Counted from the stretch's first letter, positions 1 through 8,794 are shown. The stretch is DNA of 64,000 nucleotides from Citrobacter sp. JGM124 (GCF_018257795.1 NZ_JAERJD010000012.1:39525-103524); one strand, 5' to 3'. Numbers and translations: made by a program. Notes: generated by a model from the sequence alone, not told the origin.

Positions 1-767
1 GCCAGAGTCTTTCCTCACTGGAAAACCCCCATCGGCGTAGCTTACTGAAGCTGGTGGCTACCCTGTCGCTGACCGGTGGAGCAGTACACTGGGGGCGTCA
101 AAGTACAGTCTGGCAGACGTTGACGGCTGATTACCGTACTGGGACAGGGGAGCAACGCCAGATAGCACTCAGTGAAGGGAGCCTGCTATTGCTGGATACT
201 CAAACGGCTTTGAATGTTTACTACAGTGAACAGCAGCGCCAGGTTGAGTTACTGAGTGGTGATATAATTATTACGACCAGTAAGAAAGAACAGCAACAAG
301 CCTCCCCACGCCCCTTTAGTGTGATTACTCCCCAGGGGCGTATCTGGGCACTCGGTACCCGTTTTCGGGTGCAGTTGTTGGAACAGAAAACCCATGTTGC
401 CGTTTACCAGGGGGCAGTGCGCATGGCACCACAGAATGGCGGTAATATGAGCCCACGAATAGAGGCGGGGCAGGGAAGCTGGCTGACGGATGATCAGTAC
501 GGGGACATTCATCAGGGTGAGGCGGAACCCGCCTGGGTTCAGGGCAAACTACTGGCTGATGATCTGTCTCTGGGGGACTTTGTGCAGGCATTGAATCGCT
601 ACTATTCGGGCATCATTCGCTGTGAGGATGATATTGCCTCATTGCGCTTATCCGGGGTATTCCTGCTGAAAGATGTCGATAAGATCCTGGAAATACTGCC
701 AACTATTCTTCCTGTCAAAATAAAACGACTGTCACGTTACTGGATAACGCTTTATTCTAGTGATTAA
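1..767 (+). CDS. FecR-family anti-sigma/iron-signalling regulator, 5' end outside window
   Basis: The frame is open to the left edge, so only the C-terminal part is present (about 255 codons). A hydrophobic stretch near the window start (LLKLVATLSLTGG) looks like the single membrane helix of FecR-type proteins. The periplasmic part follows: a FecR-like beta domain, including the SVITPQGRIWALGTRF segment, and a C-terminal secretin/TonB short-N-like module (WVQGKLLADDLSLGDFVQALNRYY through LSGVFLL). FecR proteins pass the signal from a loaded TonB-dependent receptor to a FecI-type sigma factor, which would lie to the left. The next gene is a TonB paralogue, as in haem-uptake systems of the HasS/HasB kind. 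The family call is firm; the transported ligand cannot be told. Confidence 0.85.
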   Translation, partial: QSLSSLENPHRRSLLKLVATLSLTGGAVHWGRQSTVWQTLTADYRTGTGEQRQIALSEGSLLLLDTQTALNVYYSEQQRQVELLSGDIIITTSKKEQQQASPRPFSVITPQGRIWALGTRFRVQLLEQKTHVAVYQGAVRMAPQNGGNMSPRIEAGQGSWLTDDQYGDIHQGEAEPAWVQGKLLADDLSLGDFVQALNRYYSGIIRCEDDIASLRLSGVFLLKDVDKILEILPTILPVKIKRLSRYWITLYSSD

Positions 768-916
768 TACTAATAATATTCATAATAATAGTATGAAAAC
801 TTGTTGTTGTCTTTTTTATGCCCTTATCACCATGCTGTGTGACCTCCTTAGTATCCCTACCGACAAACCACACAAAAACGATGTAATAATATTTTGGCCT
901 GCGGAGTTATTTTGCA

Positions 917-1726
917 ATGTCTTGTGCCGTATCAACAACACCATCTGCCCCACTCGGGTCCGATTCCAGGAGCGCATTACCATGGGGGGGAGGGGTGTTA
1001 CTGGCCCTTCTGCTACATGGTGGAATACTTTTCTGGTTAGTCTACCAGGCCAGCCTGATACAGCCAGCGGCTTCCTTTACGCCTGCTGCTTTTATGCTCG
1101 TGGCCAGCACTCAGCCTGAATCGACGGCTCTGGAGGATAAACCCACTGAAGTCAGACAGAAGCAAGCCGCAGCTCCTCCCGTTGAGACGGTAAAAGAGCA
1201 GGAAGATATACCGGTGAAGCCCACTGTGGCACCTAATCCAGAAATTGTTGCTGTAAAAAAGGTTCAGCCTAAGCCTAAACCTAAAGTTAAACCCCAGCCG
1301 GTTAAGGCACCGGAAGAGAAGAAAGCGCCAGCACCTGCCGAAAAGGCATCAGTAACCAGTACGGCTCAAGGTAACCCACAGCCGAGTGTAGCGAATCCAG
1401 GAAGGAATGAGATTAATTCCCCCACGAATCAGCAAGCTAACTGGTCGAGTTTGTTACTCCAGCGGCTTGAACATTATAAGCGCTACCCGGCGCAAGCCGT
1501 TCGCCAGCAGGCCCGAGGGGTGGTCTCCATTAATGTGACACTTGACCGTGCGGGACAGGTGTTAAATGTTACCCTGGCTAAAAGCAGTGGTTTTCCATCA
1601 CTGGACAGTGAAGCGCTAGCCTTACCTGGACGGGCTGCCCCTTTACCTCCGTTACCCGATGATATGGCTGAGGGAAAATCACAAATTACCGTCATGTTGC
1701 CGATTCGTTTTGACCTACGCCAGTAA
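917..1726 (+). CDS. TonB-family energy transducer (HasB/TonB-like)
   Basis: 269 aa. The layout is classic TonB: a short cytoplasmic N-terminus, one membrane helix at about residues 27-45 (GVLLALLLHGGILFWLVYQA), a Pro/Lys-rich periplasmic linker (PKPKPKVKPQP) and a C-terminal TonB domain (YPAQAVRQQARGVVSINVTLDRAGQV). It should carry proton-motive energy from ExbB/ExbD to outer-membrane receptors. The ATG at 917 has a GGAG-like site 10 bases upstream. It lies 149 bp after the fecR-like gene with no receptor gene between. That AT-rich gap holds only a weak Fur-box-like stretch. A run of seven G at 984-990 sits just before the membrane helix codons. Confidence 0.88.
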   Translation: MSCAVSTTPSAPLGSDSRSALPWGGGVLLALLLHGGILFWLVYQASLIQPAASFTPAAFMLVASTQPESTALEDKPTEVRQKQAAAPPVETVKEQEDIPVKPTVAPNPEIVAVKKVQPKPKPKVKPQPVKAPEEKKAPAPAEKASVTSTAQGNPQPSVANPGRNEINSPTNQQANWSSLLLQRLEHYKRYPAQAVRQQARGVVSINVTLDRAGQVLNVTLAKSSGFPSLDSEALALPGRAAPLPPLPDDMAEGKSQITVMLPIRFDLRQ

Positions 1727-1916
1727 CCGCGACTGAAAGTAGACAAGGGGCCGTCGGAAGATTTTTGTTATCGCTGCCCGCTATGCTGGCACTGGGCAGC
1801 CAGAATAATGGGCTGTTCTTTTCCTGGCGGTGGCTAATTTAAGTGACTCTCACTATGATGGAATTTTTCCCGCGCGCTTGTCGGGATAAGCAGAAGAGTC
1901 AGGAAAGAAGCACGCG

Positions 1917-2876
1917 ATGGTAATATTAAACGACCTGGATTTACGACAACTTGAGGCTTTTTCGGCGGTGATATCCGCTGGCAGCGTGACGGCGGCGGCG
2001 AAAGCATTGAGCCGTTCCCAGCCTGTCGTGTCGCGGCAGATCCAGGAGCTGGAACAATCACTGGGCTACTCCCTTTTTATCCGTAACGGGCCTCGTATTC
2101 ACCCTTCAGAGGAGGCGCTGCAACTCTATCAGTATGTGCAAAAGGCGCTGTTATCCTTGAAACAAGTTCGTCTGCGTGCGACAGAAATCTCCCATCAGCA
2201 GCACCCACCACTCAGTATTGCAGCAACGCCAGCCCTGGCTGCTGGATTACTACCACAGGCGTTGGCTGCGCTTGACTTACAGAATAAAGTACAAATTTTT
2301 AGCGACTCCGCTGAGCAAACAGCCCATGCGGTGATTACCGGAAGCGCTGACTTAGGATTGTGCAGTTTGCCCCTGGAACATCACGCACTGGAATTACACT
2401 GGATAGGGCAATCAAACTGTGTTGTCGCCCTGCCAGAAACAGACCCGTTAGTTTGTGAGTCACAACTGAGGCTCAGTCAACTCGCGGGCCGGCAGTTTAT
2501 TGTTCCCTGGAGCCCCCAGCGGTTACGTGGGCGTTATGAAAAAGCACTGAAGAAGGTTAAAGGGACACTCTCTGAAACGATTGAGACCAATTCTTCAGCG
2601 AATATTCTTGGTTGTGTCAGGGCGGGTTTAGGCGTTGCCATTCTTGAGCCAGTCACCGCCTGGGGTATTCCCATGGCGGGGGTAGCGATTCGTCCTTTGG
2701 CAGAGAATATTCCTTACTTCTTTGGCGTAATAACACCTCAGGGCAGGAAAATTTCAGCCCCTGTACAAGGACTTATTGAAGCACTTGCCGTCGCAGCAGC
2801 ACAGTTATTACCCGCGTTTGAACGTTTATCATCAGGTGAGCATCAGCGTGTTATGAAATTGATAAATCAGGATTAA
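1917..2876 (+). CDS. LysR-family transcriptional regulator
   Basis: 319 aa, normal LysR length. The N-terminal winged helix-turn-helix (LDLRQLEAFSAVISAGSVTAAAKALSRSQPVVSRQIQELE, residues 6-45) is followed by a periplasmic-binding-protein-like effector domain. The ATG at 1917 has an AGGAAAG ribosome site. It lies directly upstream of, and in the same direction as, the monooxygenase/ABC transporter operon starting at 3142. The 265 bp between them carry two inverted repeats suited to a LysR protein, so control of that operon is the simplest inference. The effector ligand is unknown. Confidence 0.9.
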   Translation: MVILNDLDLRQLEAFSAVISAGSVTAAAKALSRSQPVVSRQIQELEQSLGYSLFIRNGPRIHPSEEALQLYQYVQKALLSLKQVRLRATEISHQQHPPLSIAATPALAAGLLPQALAALDLQNKVQIFSDSAEQTAHAVITGSADLGLCSLPLEHHALELHWIGQSNCVVALPETDPLVCESQLRLSQLAGRQFIVPWSPQRLRGRYEKALKKVKGTLSETIETNSSANILGCVRAGLGVAILEPVTAWGIPMAGVAIRPLAENIPYFFGVITPQGRKISAPVQGLIEALAVAAAQLLPAFERLSSGEHQRVMKLINQD

Positions 2877-2907
2877 TTTCTAACTCCCTCCCCCGTATCT
2901 ACAGTGT

Positions 2908-2988
2908 CTTATAACGTTCCATGTATAAGTTATAAGAAATCGTTTGGTTAAAACGCAGGCTTCTTTCTTGACTCTATTTAGGGTCAAG
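2908..2988 (+). promoter_or_regulatory. two inverted repeats in the promoter region of the monooxygenase operon
   Basis: The 265-bp intergenic region holds CTTATAAC (2908-2915) paired with GTTATAAG (2929-2936) across 13 bases. A second pair is CTTGAC (2967-2972) with GTCAAG (2983-2988) across 10 bases. Dyads of this size and spacing are typical of LysR-type recognition and activation sites. The region is AT-rich and ends with a ribosome site for the gene at 3142. The symmetry is seen directly; binding by the 1917-2876 LysR protein is inferred. Confidence 0.4.
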
Positions 2989-3141
2989 AGGAATATGCAA
3001 ATCCTTAACTTTAATTATGCGTAATATTTATTATTGACTGCCAAGTATGCGTTATCAGAATAATAGAAATGCATATTCATTATTGTGCTTTAGTCGATTT
3101 CGTTAGCCAATGGGTTGATGTTTACTCCAGGGAATATTGAT

Positions 3142-4596
3142 ATGACACATGCTGCTGATGGTCTTGTTGCGCTAGAAGCCCGGCTTAAACAGGATCTGGA
3201 ATATCTTGAGCTGCCAGCCAAATCCTGGGTGCCTGCACGGGAGTACGAAGGCGCGCCGGTACGAGATGTAGTGGTGATTGGCGCCGGAATGTGTGGCCTG
3301 GCGGCAGTCGCCAAGTTACAGCTATCAGGCGTCAGTAATGTTGTGGCCTATGATGCTGCCCCCGCGGGTCTGGAAGGGCCATGGGTGACCTTTGCGCGCA
3401 TGGAAACATTGCGCTCGCCAAAAAGTTTACACGGGCCGGCGTTGGGCCTGGCATCGTTGACTTTTCGGGCCTGGTTTACTGCTCAGTGGGGTAACGAAGC
3501 CTGGCAGGCACTGGATAAAATAGCCAAGAATCAGTGGATGGATTACCTGGTCTGGTATCGTAATGTTTTGAATCTACAAGTGAGAAATAGTGTTCGTGTG
3601 ACGGCGGTCACCCCTGTTGGCAACCTGCTGGCGCTTGAACTCAGTGGGGCAGAAACCGGACGAATCTACACCCGTCGTCTGGTCCTGGCTACGGGGCGCT
3701 CTGGGCTGGGGGGCTTTGCTGTCCCGGATTTCCTGACCACGGTTGACCGTAAATTTTGGGCTCACTCTGCTGACGAAATAGACTTTGACGCCTTACAAGG
3801 CAAGCGTATTGCTGTCCTCGGTGCTGGAGCTTCTGCCATGGATAACGCCGCCACGGCGCTGGAGCATGGCGCAGCAGCAGTGGACTTACTTATCCGCCGT
3901 AAATCAATGCCACGAATTAATAAAATGACAGGTATTGGAAGCCAGGGCGTTGTGCACGGGATGCACTTGCTCCCGGATGCCTGGAAATGGAAATTTGTTG
4001 ATTACACGGCATCTACCCAGACACCGCCGCCGCGGTCTTCCACATTGCGTGTGTCACGCCATGAAAATGCACGTTTTTTCCTTGATTGTGGTGTTAACAG
4101 TGTTAAACAGCAAGAAAATGGTCTTTTACTGGAGACCACGCAGGGGGCGCTGCATTATGACTATCTGATCGCGGCTACTGGCTTTACTAACAATTTCCAC
4201 GGCCGCCCGGAATTTGCCGCTATTGCCCCTTATATACGCAACTGGGCTGATGGTCGCTACCACAGTGAGATGGGGCCGGCGCGTCAAAGCATGCTAGAAG
4301 CCCCTGATTTGGGGCCTGCTTTTGAGTTTCAGGAACGAAAACCTGGTGAGTGCCCACTACTATCGCATATCTATTGCTTTAACGATGCCGCCATGCTGAC
4401 CCACGGCAAAGTCTCGGGTGATATTCCCGCCGTCAGCGCCGGGGCTGACCGATTGGCTCGCGGCATTATTGCTTCACTATTTGCAGAAGATGTTGAACAA
4501 CATTACGCCAGTTTACAGGCTTTCGATGTACCTGAGCTGCAAGGTGATGAATGGGTGGACTCAACCCCCTTACTGAAACAGGAGCGTGCGTTGTGA
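3142..4596 (+). CDS. flavin-containing monooxygenase-like NAD(P)/FAD oxidoreductase
   Basis: 484 aa from the ATG at 3142, chosen over the ATG at 3115 because CCAGGGA lies 8 bases before it. Two Rossmann dinucleotide motifs are present: FAD-type VVVIGAGMCG (about residues 43-52) and NADP-type IAVLGAGASA (about residues 222-231). The class B segment FWAHSADE lies just before the second motif. An ATGF motif near residue 350 (LIAATGFTNN) completes the fold. Such enzymes insert oxygen into soft nucleophiles (S or N) or carbonyl compounds. First gene of an operon: its stop overlaps the next start (GTGA). The following CMD proteins and ABC importer suggest that it oxidises an imported small molecule. 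The substrate is unknown. Confidence 0.82.
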   Translation: MTHAADGLVALEARLKQDLEYLELPAKSWVPAREYEGAPVRDVVVIGAGMCGLAAVAKLQLSGVSNVVAYDAAPAGLEGPWVTFARMETLRSPKSLHGPALGLASLTFRAWFTAQWGNEAWQALDKIAKNQWMDYLVWYRNVLNLQVRNSVRVTAVTPVGNLLALELSGAETGRIYTRRLVLATGRSGLGGFAVPDFLTTVDRKFWAHSADEIDFDALQGKRIAVLGAGASAMDNAATALEHGAAAVDLLIRRKSMPRINKMTGIGSQGVVHGMHLLPDAWKWKFVDYTASTQTPPPRSSTLRVSRHENARFFLDCGVNSVKQQENGLLLETTQGALHYDYLIAATGFTNNFHGRPEFAAIAPYIRNWADGRYHSEMGPARQSMLEAPDLGPAFEFQERKPGECPLLSHIYCFNDAAMLTHGKVSGDIPAVSAGADRLARGIIASLFAEDVEQHYASLQAFDVPELQGDEWVDSTPLLKQERAL

Positions 4597-5075
4597 GTGA
4601 CGCTATTGATCAAGCCGTCGGGCTCTTACCAGAAGACGGGTTAACGCTGACTCGTCGCCAACGTCCAGAGTTTGTTGATGGTGCGGAACAATGCTTGCAA
4701 TCAGTCCTGGCACCACAGGATGACCAGGGGCTACCCGCGGATTTACGTCTGGCATTAGCGCTGCGTATTGCGACGCTAAATCACGACATCGCATTACAGC
4801 AGGATTATCAGGCGCAGCTGGCACAGTATCAGCCCTCAGAAGCGTTACAAGCCCTGGGAAAAGGGGACGCGATGCTTGCGGAGCCCCTGGTGACACTAGC
4901 TCGACATACGGATCTGGTGACACTGTATCCGGCTGACGCGACGGAGCAGAATATCCGTTTACTGGAGCAAGCGGGCTACAGCAACGGGCAGATTATTGCC
5001 CTGTCAGAACTGATAGCGTTTGTGAATTTTCAGACTCGCGTTGTCGCTGGTTTACGTCTGTTGAGGTCATCATGA
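4593..5075 (+). CDS. CMD-domain protein, Avi_7170-like, without a CxxC pair
   Basis: 160 aa from a GTG at 4593 that overlaps the monooxygenase stop by 4 bp; CAGGAG lies 8 bases upstream. The all-helical carboxymuconolactone-decarboxylase/AhpD-like fold shows in the paired helices LRLALALRIATLNHD and GYSNGQIIALSELIAFVNFQTRVVAG. The usual catalytic CxxC is absent: the only cysteine is near residue 30. It resembles the Avi_7170 type named from Agrobacterium vitis, which is found beside an Avi_7169-type partner, as it is here. It may be a structural or regulatory partner of the next protein. No reaction is known for this pair. Confidence 0.7.
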   Translation: MSDAIDQAVGLLPEDGLTLTRRQRPEFVDGAEQCLQSVLAPQDDQGLPADLRLALALRIATLNHDIALQQDYQAQLAQYQPSEALQALGKGDAMLAEPLVTLARHTDLVTLYPADATEQNIRLLEQAGYSNGQIIALSELIAFVNFQTRVVAGLRLLRSS

Positions 5076-5638
5076 TTCCCTCTGTTACCCTGAAACCACT
5101 CCACTGGCACCCCTATATTACGCCGGTAGAAATAGATGAAGCGACACCCGCCCAGCTTGATGCCATGGCTGTCACACCGTCCAATAAAAAGGTCTCAGAA
5201 TATGTACGCACCCTGGTTCATGACCCGGAAAGCTACGTGGCACGTACCCTGTTGTTTAATGCCATTATGTATGTGGAAGGTGGGCTAAATCGTGCCGACC
5301 GGGAACTTGGCGCATTGGGGGCTTCGATTGTTAACGGCTGTAAGTATTGTGCTGTCGTACATGCGCGTCGCCATGCCCAATTGGCGAAAAGTGATGCGGT
5401 TGTCAGTGCTATTTACTTTGAACGCGACGATCAGTTAAGCCAACGAGATATTGCCATTTACCGTTTTGCACAACGGTTATCAGCAACGCCAGCACAGGCG
5501 AGCCAGGAGGATATTGCGGCACTGCGTGCTGTGGGGATGGATGACGGGGAGATTATCGATCTTATCCATGCTATTGCCATTTTTGGCTGGGCCAATCGAT
5601 TGATGCATGTGCTGGGCCATGCTGATGTCAATAAATAG
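5072..5638 (+). CDS. AhpD-like alkylhydroperoxidase-domain protein, Avi_7169-like
   Basis: 188 aa, ATGA overlap with the gene before. It carries the AhpD active-site pattern CKYCAVVH at about residues 91-98 (two cysteines and a histidine), preceded by LNRADRELGALGASIVNG. AhpD-fold proteins of this type use the thiol pair for peroxide reduction or for thiol-disulfide chemistry. In this operon it could detoxify a peroxide or work on a product of the flavin monooxygenase. The overlaps with its neighbours argue for translational coupling and one shared pathway. The family call is good; the role in the pathway is inferred. Confidence 0.78.
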   Translation: MIPSVTLKPLHWHPYITPVEIDEATPAQLDAMAVTPSNKKVSEYVRTLVHDPESYVARTLLFNAIMYVEGGLNRADRELGALGASIVNGCKYCAVVHARRHAQLAKSDAVVSAIYFERDDQLSQRDIAIYRFAQRLSATPAQASQEDIAALRAVGMDDGEIIDLIHAIAIFGWANRLMHVLGHADVNK

Positions 5639-5650
5639 AGGCAGAATATA

Positions 5651-6388
5651 ATGTTAGATCTAAAAAATATCACCCTGTCTTACGGCGATACACCTATCTT
5701 ACGTGGCGTTAATTTGTCGGTAGCACGCGGTGATGTGGTATCGATAATTGGTCCTAGCGGTACGGGTAAAACGACGTTACTGCGGAGTATTAATTATCTG
5801 GCGAAGCCTTCTGCTGGCACTATTCAGCTTGATCAGCACCATATGGATTATCAGTCACCGAATAAAGCAACCATTCAGGCGATTCGCTTGCGTACTGCAA
5901 TGGTATTTCAACAATTCAATGTATTTAAGAATATGACCGTGCTGGAAAATGTCATGGATCCGTTAATGGTTATTCAGGGCAAGAGCAAGCTGCAAGCACG
6001 GGAAATAGCAGCACAAGAGCTGGAACGTGTTGGGCTGGGGACTAAGTTTGATAATTATCCATCTCAGTTATCTGGCGGGCAGCTACAGCGTACCGGTATT
6101 GCACGTGCACTCGCAGTGCGTCCGGATGTGATTTTGTTTGATGAACCGACATCCTCACTTGACCCGGAGCTAGTCGGGGAAGTGTTGAAAGTCATTAAAG
6201 ATGTTACCTCGTCTGGTATTACCTCCTTGCTGGTAACACATGAAATGCAGTTTGCCAAAAGTGTTTCTAATCGCATCGTCTTTATGGACCAGGGCGTTGT
6301 GGCTGCGGAGGGTAGCCCGACAGAAATTTTTAATGCGCCTGCCTCACCACGTCTGGCGCAGTTCCTGAGTACTGAACGCGCATTCTAA
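5651..6388 (+). CDS. ABC transporter ATPase, polar amino acid (GlnQ/HisP) type
   Basis: 245 aa. Walker A GPSGTGKTT near residue 34, Q-loop FQQFNVF, ABC signature LSGGQLQR near residue 138, Walker B VILFDEPTSSLD and H-loop LLVTHEM are all intact. It powers import by the permeases at 7293 and 8017 with the binding protein at 6412. It starts 12 bp after the AhpD-like gene, so the importer belongs to the same transcription unit as the monooxygenase. Length and motifs are those of the polar amino acid uptake family. Confidence 0.92.
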   Translation: MLDLKNITLSYGDTPILRGVNLSVARGDVVSIIGPSGTGKTTLLRSINYLAKPSAGTIQLDQHHMDYQSPNKATIQAIRLRTAMVFQQFNVFKNMTVLENVMDPLMVIQGKSKLQAREIAAQELERVGLGTKFDNYPSQLSGGQLQRTGIARALAVRPDVILFDEPTSSLDPELVGEVLKVIKDVTSSGITSLLVTHEMQFAKSVSNRIVFMDQGVVAAEGSPTEIFNAPASPRLAQFLSTERAF

Positions 6389-6411
6389 CTATTTTAAAAG
6401 GGAGCAAACCA

Positions 6412-7227
6412 ATGCCTGCAATCAAAAAAACATTATCCCGTTTTGTCATGCCTGGTGTTATCGCCCTGGCACTGTTTAGTAGCAATAGCTTTGCTGATGA
6501 CGTTCGCACCGTGAAAATTGCCACTGCAGCCGAGTCTAAACCGCTTTCCTGGGGGGCGATTGGCCATGAGCCACAAGGCTATGAGCCTGATGTGCTAAAA
6601 GCCATCAATGCCAAATTACCACAGTATAAATTTGTGATGGAAGGTGCCGCGGATATTGCTCAAGAAACCGGGCTGGTAACGGGTAAGTACGATATGGCGA
6701 CCGGGGGATACTATAAAGCTGAAAGCCGCAGTAAACAGTTCCTGATCCCTGATGCCCCAATGGGGGCCGGCCTGATGAAGATCTACAGCCGTAGCGATAG
6801 TGATATTAAAGAGATGAAGGACCTGGTGGGTAAAAAAATCGTTCCTGTTACTGCCGGTGGTGGCGTCTACAAATTTGTGACTCAGTGGCAGCAAGAGCAC
6901 CCGACCGAAAAGCTGACTATCAATGCGTCCAGCGCTGGCATTCCCTATCCTGACCGTTTGAAAGAGGTGCAGAACGGTAAATATGATGCCCTGATACTGC
7001 CTTCAAACTTGGGACAGCAGACGGTTATCGAAAATCAGAAGCTGTCCATTAAAGCCAGTGAACCGGTATCGATTAATCAGACCTATATCCTGATTAATCG
7101 TTCAGCGAAAAACAAAGCCTTGAATGATGACATCACGAAGGTGCTGAAAGAGCTTAAAGATGATGGCACGCTCGATAAGCTGTCTCAGAAGTGGTTTGGC
7201 GAAGACGTCTCACAATATATGAAGTAA
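6412..7227 (+). CDS. ABC transporter periplasmic substrate-binding protein
   Basis: 271 aa. A signal peptide (basic start, hydrophobic core MPGVIALALFSSN, likely cut after SFA near residue 28) leads into a family 3 solute-binding domain (VKIATAAESKPLSWGAIG; GYEPDVLKAINAKLP). No lipobox is seen, so the protein is probably free in the periplasm. A GGGAGC ribosome site precedes the ATG. It sits between the ATPase and the two permease genes. Amino-acid-like ligands are usual for this family, but here the context suggests a compound that is later oxidised. The ligand is unknown. Confidence 0.88.
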   Translation: MPAIKKTLSRFVMPGVIALALFSSNSFADDVRTVKIATAAESKPLSWGAIGHEPQGYEPDVLKAINAKLPQYKFVMEGAADIAQETGLVTGKYDMATGGYYKAESRSKQFLIPDAPMGAGLMKIYSRSDSDIKEMKDLVGKKIVPVTAGGGVYKFVTQWQQEHPTEKLTINASSAGIPYPDRLKEVQNGKYDALILPSNLGQQTVIENQKLSIKASEPVSINQTYILINRSAKNKALNDDITKVLKELKDDGTLDKLSQKWFGEDVSQYMK

Positions 7228-7292
7228 CAGATTCATCTGAGGCTCTGTGTGAACAGAGCCTTGGCTGTGATTGTTAGCAGGAGTGTTTCACT

Positions 7293-7997
7293 GTGGATCT
7301 ATCTACCATGCTCCCTGAGCTATTAACGGCGATGCCATTAACGTTGGGCATACTGTTTGTTGCAATGATCGCCGGGTATTTTCTGGCACTTATTACGACG
7401 GTTTTTCGTGTACGACGAATTCCCATCTTGAGCCAACTGGCGGATGTATATGTTTCCTACGCACGTAGTGTGCCGGTAGTACTACAGCTCTTCGTTGCAT
7501 TTTATGGCATGCCATTATTGGCAGGTCTGGTTGGCGTAGAAGATTTCTTTTCATCCAATATTGCTGCCATGATTGGCCTGAGTTTCTACCACGGGGGCTA
7601 TTTGTCAGAAGTGATGCGTCCCGCATTTTTGGCGGTAGAGCGCGGGCAGCATGATGCCGCGGATAGTCTCGGCTACAGCTTTTTCCAGAAAATGAAGCGT
7701 ATTGTTGGCCCCCAAGCCGTGCATTTTGCACTGCCTGGTTATGGTAACGCGATTATCTATTTGATTCATAACGTGGCGTTGGTGATGTATATCGGTGCTG
7801 CCGATGTCATGGCGACGGCACATGTCATTATGGAGCACGACTATAACCAGTATCAATTTGGTACTTACATGGTACTGGCCGTTATCTATTCCCTGATGTG
7901 TCTGGCGGCATGGTTGATCATTCGCTTCTTTGAAAAGCGTCACGCGAGATACAACTCAAAATCAGCTGCCCGTACTCGTCTTACCCCCAGCGTATGA
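7293..7997 (+). CDS. ABC transporter permease, polar amino acid (HisM/GlnP) type, subunit 1
   Basis: 234 aa from a GTG preceded by CAGGAG. Several hydrophobic helices are seen (LTLGILFVAMIAGYFLALI; AAMIGLSFYHGGYL), together with the cytoplasmic EAA-like loop DAADSLGYSFFQKMKRIVGP that docks on the ATPase. It pairs with the next gene as a heterodimeric inner-membrane channel. The stop is followed 19 bp later by the second permease start. Confidence 0.88.
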   Translation: MDLSTMLPELLTAMPLTLGILFVAMIAGYFLALITTVFRVRRIPILSQLADVYVSYARSVPVVLQLFVAFYGMPLLAGLVGVEDFFSSNIAAMIGLSFYHGGYLSEVMRPAFLAVERGQHDAADSLGYSFFQKMKRIVGPQAVHFALPGYGNAIIYLIHNVALVMYIGAADVMATAHVIMEHDYNQYQFGTYMVLAVIYSLMCLAAWLIIRFFEKRHARYNSKSAARTRLTPSV

Positions 7998-8016
7998 ATG
8001 AAGGAGATAACCGCTG

Positions 8017-8709
8017 ATGTTTGATTTCGATGTGTTGGTTTTTGACTTCTGGAGCATTCTTGGCGCCGTGCCGGTTACGCTGCTGATGGCGGTAACGATA
8101 TTTGTACTCTCGACACTGTTGGGGGGGCTGTTTGCCTTTATTGAGCACCGCCGTGTCCCGCTATTGCTTCAGTTTGTCGTTGCCTACAAAATCGCCTTTA
8201 AAGGTATGCCCATGGTAGTGGTCATTTTTCTTGCCTACTATGGTTTGCCTAATGCACTGGATTTCGTGGCACACAAGTTTGGGATAGCAGTGAATGCGCA
8301 CTCATTGCCTAACTGGGTGATCATTATTGTTGCCCTTACTGCCTGTGTTTCTGCCTTTCAGGCTGAAGTATGGAAAGGTGCCGTCAATGCTTTTGATACC
8401 GGACAGTCGGATGCAGCCGCTTCACTGGGTTACAGTAATCATCAGATGTTCCGTCGGGTGATGTTTCCACAGATAATCGTCACCGCGATTCCAGACCTGG
8501 CTAACTCCTTTATGGTGGTGATGAAAGCCTTATCACTGGCGTTTGCCATCGGCGTCGTGGAGATTTTCGCCCAGGCACAGTTAACCGCTGCATTGAACTT
8601 CTACTATCTTGAAGCATTCCTGATCGCAGTCGTGTTTTATATGTTTATTGCTTATGTAGTGACAAAAGTCGCGGATAAAATAGAGGCCAGACTGCGGGTT
8701 CGTACCTGA
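8017..8709 (+). CDS. ABC transporter permease, polar amino acid (HisQ/GlnP) type, subunit 2
   Basis: 230 aa. Membrane segments include VTLLMAVTIFVLSTLLGGLF and WVIIIVALTACVSAFQAEV. The EAA loop reads DAAASLGYSNHQMFRRVMFP. An AAGGAG site precedes the ATG. This is the last gene of the operon that starts at 3142; a strong hairpin terminator begins 22 bp after its stop. It would form the channel with the 7293-7997 product. Confidence 0.88.
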   Translation: MFDFDVLVFDFWSILGAVPVTLLMAVTIFVLSTLLGGLFAFIEHRRVPLLLQFVVAYKIAFKGMPMVVVIFLAYYGLPNALDFVAHKFGIAVNAHSLPNWVIIIVALTACVSAFQAEVWKGAVNAFDTGQSDAAASLGYSNHQMFRRVMFPQIIVTAIPDLANSFMVVMKALSLAFAIGVVEIFAQAQLTAALNFYYLEAFLIAVVFYMFIAYVVTKVADKIEARLRVRT

Positions 8710-8731
8710 TTAGAATCATGGTATCGGCAAT

Positions 8732-8765
8732 AAAAGGGCTCACCGATGGTGAGCCCTTTTCTGTT
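8732..8765. terminator. intrinsic terminator between convergent genes
   Basis: A perfect 13-bp stem (8732-8744 with 8748-8760) with a GAT loop; the arms end in AAAA and TTTT. It lies between the permease operon (+) and the LysR gene (-), so it can stop transcription from both sides. Confidence 0.88.
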
Positions 8766-8794
8766 TTTATCAACAGAGTATTGAGTCCCGTTAA

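Noticed and set aside
760..1119. 119-codon + frame between the fecR-like and tonB-like genes
   Set aside because: Overlaps the TonB start in another frame; Cys-rich, unpatterned translation.
1727..1850. Short open stretch after the tonB-like gene (RFLLSLPAMLALGSQ)
   Set aside because: No start codon with ribosome site and only about 40 codons; could be a remnant but cannot be supported.
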